Position numbers and translations under genes: made by a program. From Prevotella sp. (lineage in GTDB: Bacteria; Bacteroidota; Bacteroidia; Bacteroidales; Bacteroidaceae): a stretch of DNA of 64,000 nt. Shown in pieces: positions 63,029 through 64,000 of this stretch (its first letter is position 1; each line of letters begins with the position of its first letter). The stretch is taken from positions 1-64,000 of the forward strand of contig JAFTGB010000018.1 of assembly GCA_017458125.1 (NCBI GenBank), read 5' to 3'. The notes beneath the pieces were generated by a model. The model searched no databases and was not told where the DNA came from. It was given only the letters and a program-made list of their open reading frames with translations.

Positions 63029-64000
63029 TATAATTGAATTGTTCTCTGGCATTGGTGTAATTATTGACGATGAAATAAATAAGCCAGAAAGTTCTATAAA
63101 AAAAGTGATGTGCTCTTTTGAAGAAAAGAACATACCTTTTCTTGCATACGAAGATTTGCCTTCTACAGAATTGGTACATAACTTCCATTCTGTTAGTTTT
63201 GTTTTGTTGGATTGGAAATGGAATGCAGATACATCTGACGAACTACTCTTAAGAGACAACACAGCATTTATTACAGTTTTACATGAAATATGCTTTGTTC
63301 CTGTCTTTATTTTTACAGACGAGGATCCTACTAGTATTATTTCGCAATTAGAAGGAGCAGGGATGTATAGCGATACAAAAAACAATTTGATTTTTGTAAA
63401 GCATAAATCGGAAGTCGATACAACTGCAAAATTGTTTGAAGCCATTAATGGTTGGGTTAAGAGTACATTGCCTGCATATATAATTAAGGAGTGGGAATCT
63501 AAAAAGCGTAGAGCCTCTAACAGCCTTTTCCAGAGCCTTTATAATATTAATCCCAATTGGGTCAAAGTGTTTCTGGAAACATCGAAAAAAGACGATATAG
63601 ATGCTGCTTTTGAACTAGACGAGTTATTGTATGAAAATTTGCATTCTCGAATGTCATTAATGAATTTGATAGACATGCCGATAAATCGAGAAGAGCCAAT
63701 ATCATATGAAGCAAGTGAAATTAGAAATTTAATGCAAGGTCAAAGGTTCTTGCCGGCAGAAAAGTTGCTGTCAGAAATGATTTTCACTGGCGATATCTAT
63801 TTAAATGTGCAAGGTGAGGAAAGAGAATATTTTGTTAATGTTCGTCCTCAATGTGATTGTATTCCAAGGAACGGAGTAAGATTGGAAGACATTAACCTGT
63901 ATTTGATAAAAGGGATGGAGAAATCTATTGACAAATGCCATTTCAATAAAAAGGATGGTAATTTTGCCGATATAGAAACACGGGTAACTGTTTTCCCAAT
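63021..64000 (+). CDS. Response-regulator-like protein with an unknown C-terminal region (partial, runs off the window)
   Basis: At least 326 codons; the 3' end is outside the window. The N-terminal ~140 residues fit a receiver domain: an acidic pair D16/D17 in GVIIDDE, a candidate phosphoacceptor D64 in FVLLDWKW, a threonine T99 in FVPVFIFTDED, and a lysine K127 in LIFVKHK. All four expected positions are present. Beyond about residue 150 the sequence (AYIIKEWESKKRRASNSLFQSLYN…) is unfamiliar and could be an effector domain. The start overlaps the kinase gene by 8 nt (ATGACTAA), so the two are translationally coupled. It most likely receives phosphate from the C-terminal kinase module of the preceding protein. 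Confidence 0.78.
   Translation, partial: MTNIIELFSGIGVIIDDEINKPESSIKKVMCSFEEKNIPFLAYEDLPSTELVHNFHSVSFVLLDWKWNADTSDELLLRDNTAFITVLHEICFVPVFIFTDEDPTSIISQLEGAGMYSDTKNNLIFVKHKSEVDTTAKLFEAINGWVKSTLPAYIIKEWESKKRRASNSLFQSLYNINPNWVKVFLETSKKDDIDAAFELDELLYENLHSRMSLMNLIDMPINREEPISYEASEIRNLMQGQRFLPAEKLLSEMIFTGDIYLNVQGEEREYFVNVRPQCDCIPRNGVRLEDINLYLIKGMEKSIDKCHFNKKDGNFADIETRVTVFP

Overview
The window looks like chromosome of a member of the Bacteroidales, most likely a Prevotella-like organism. The evidence is the Bacteroidetes promoter form (TTG/TTTG, about 19-20 bp, TAnnTTTG) in front of many genes, a short primary sigma factor without a large N-terminal region, a FeoA-FeoB fusion, and many Bacteroidales-restricted families (DUF3256, DUF4296, DUF4491, DUF5686, DUF5687, DMP19, GHL10). 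This is inferred from protein and motif recognition; no database search was possible. Most of the window (about 1.6-58.8 kb) is GC-rich, tightly packed housekeeping DNA. The two ends are more AT-rich and accessory.

Layout. 0-1.6 kb: AT-rich flank with a phage-type KilA-N protein and about 600 bp of non-coding DNA. 1.6-5.7 kb: sulfur assimilation (cysK, metY) and queA, framed by two inverted copies of one microrepeat-rich spacer. 5.7-12.1 kb: nadE, a DMP19-family gene, smpB, a methionine synthase lacking its reactivation domain, and an MBL-fold hydrolase. 12.1-16.9 kb: a secreted GHL10 glycosidase-like protein, rsmG, a HAD phosphatase, panB and an MFS exporter. 16.9-18.0 kb: a debris zone with the C-terminal half of a dicarboxylate symporter abutting a fimbrillin-like tail, plus two strong hairpins. 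18.0-26.8 kb: an AddAB-like helicase-nuclease pair, a DUF5686 outer-membrane protein and rpoD. 27.0-31.4 kb: serA, serC, a DEFD-box RNA helicase, an OmpH/Skp-like lipoprotein and a small membrane protein. 31.5-47.2 kb: pepD, proS, an OmpA lipoprotein, mtgA, feoAB, rlmH, DUF4491, DUF5687, a LolA-like protein, ftsK, a 3'-5' exonuclease, rlmI and tilS. 47.5-55.6 kb: a probable operon ileS-DksA-like-lspA-DUF4296-small protein-nucleoside transporter-rsmE-DUF3256. 55.6-56.6 kb: a candidate small RNA and rplU-rpmA. 57.0-58.8 kb: a Pif1/RecD-like helicase.

From about 58.77 kb to the right edge the base composition drops and the content changes to a mobile, probably defensive island. It holds a mobilization protein (MobA-like) fragment whose reading frame begins inside the 3' end of the helicase gene, then a small Xre-type regulator, a DNA methyltransferase with DLFAGCGTT and TSPPY motifs, a large protein with two GHKL ATPase modules (an N-terminal Hsp90/MORC-like one and a C-terminal histidine-kinase one) and an overlapping response-regulator-like protein that runs off the window. 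This combination of DNA modification with a phosphorelay is the best candidate for an undescribed system.

A second theme is a set of intergenic hairpins whose arms each contain two tandem copies of a 7-9 nt word, with a different word in each hairpin (11.4, 17.9, 33.0, 47.3 and 56.8 kb). Several promoters also sit so close to the start codon that the mRNAs should be nearly leaderless. I found no rRNA, tRNA, CRISPR array or intact insertion sequence.
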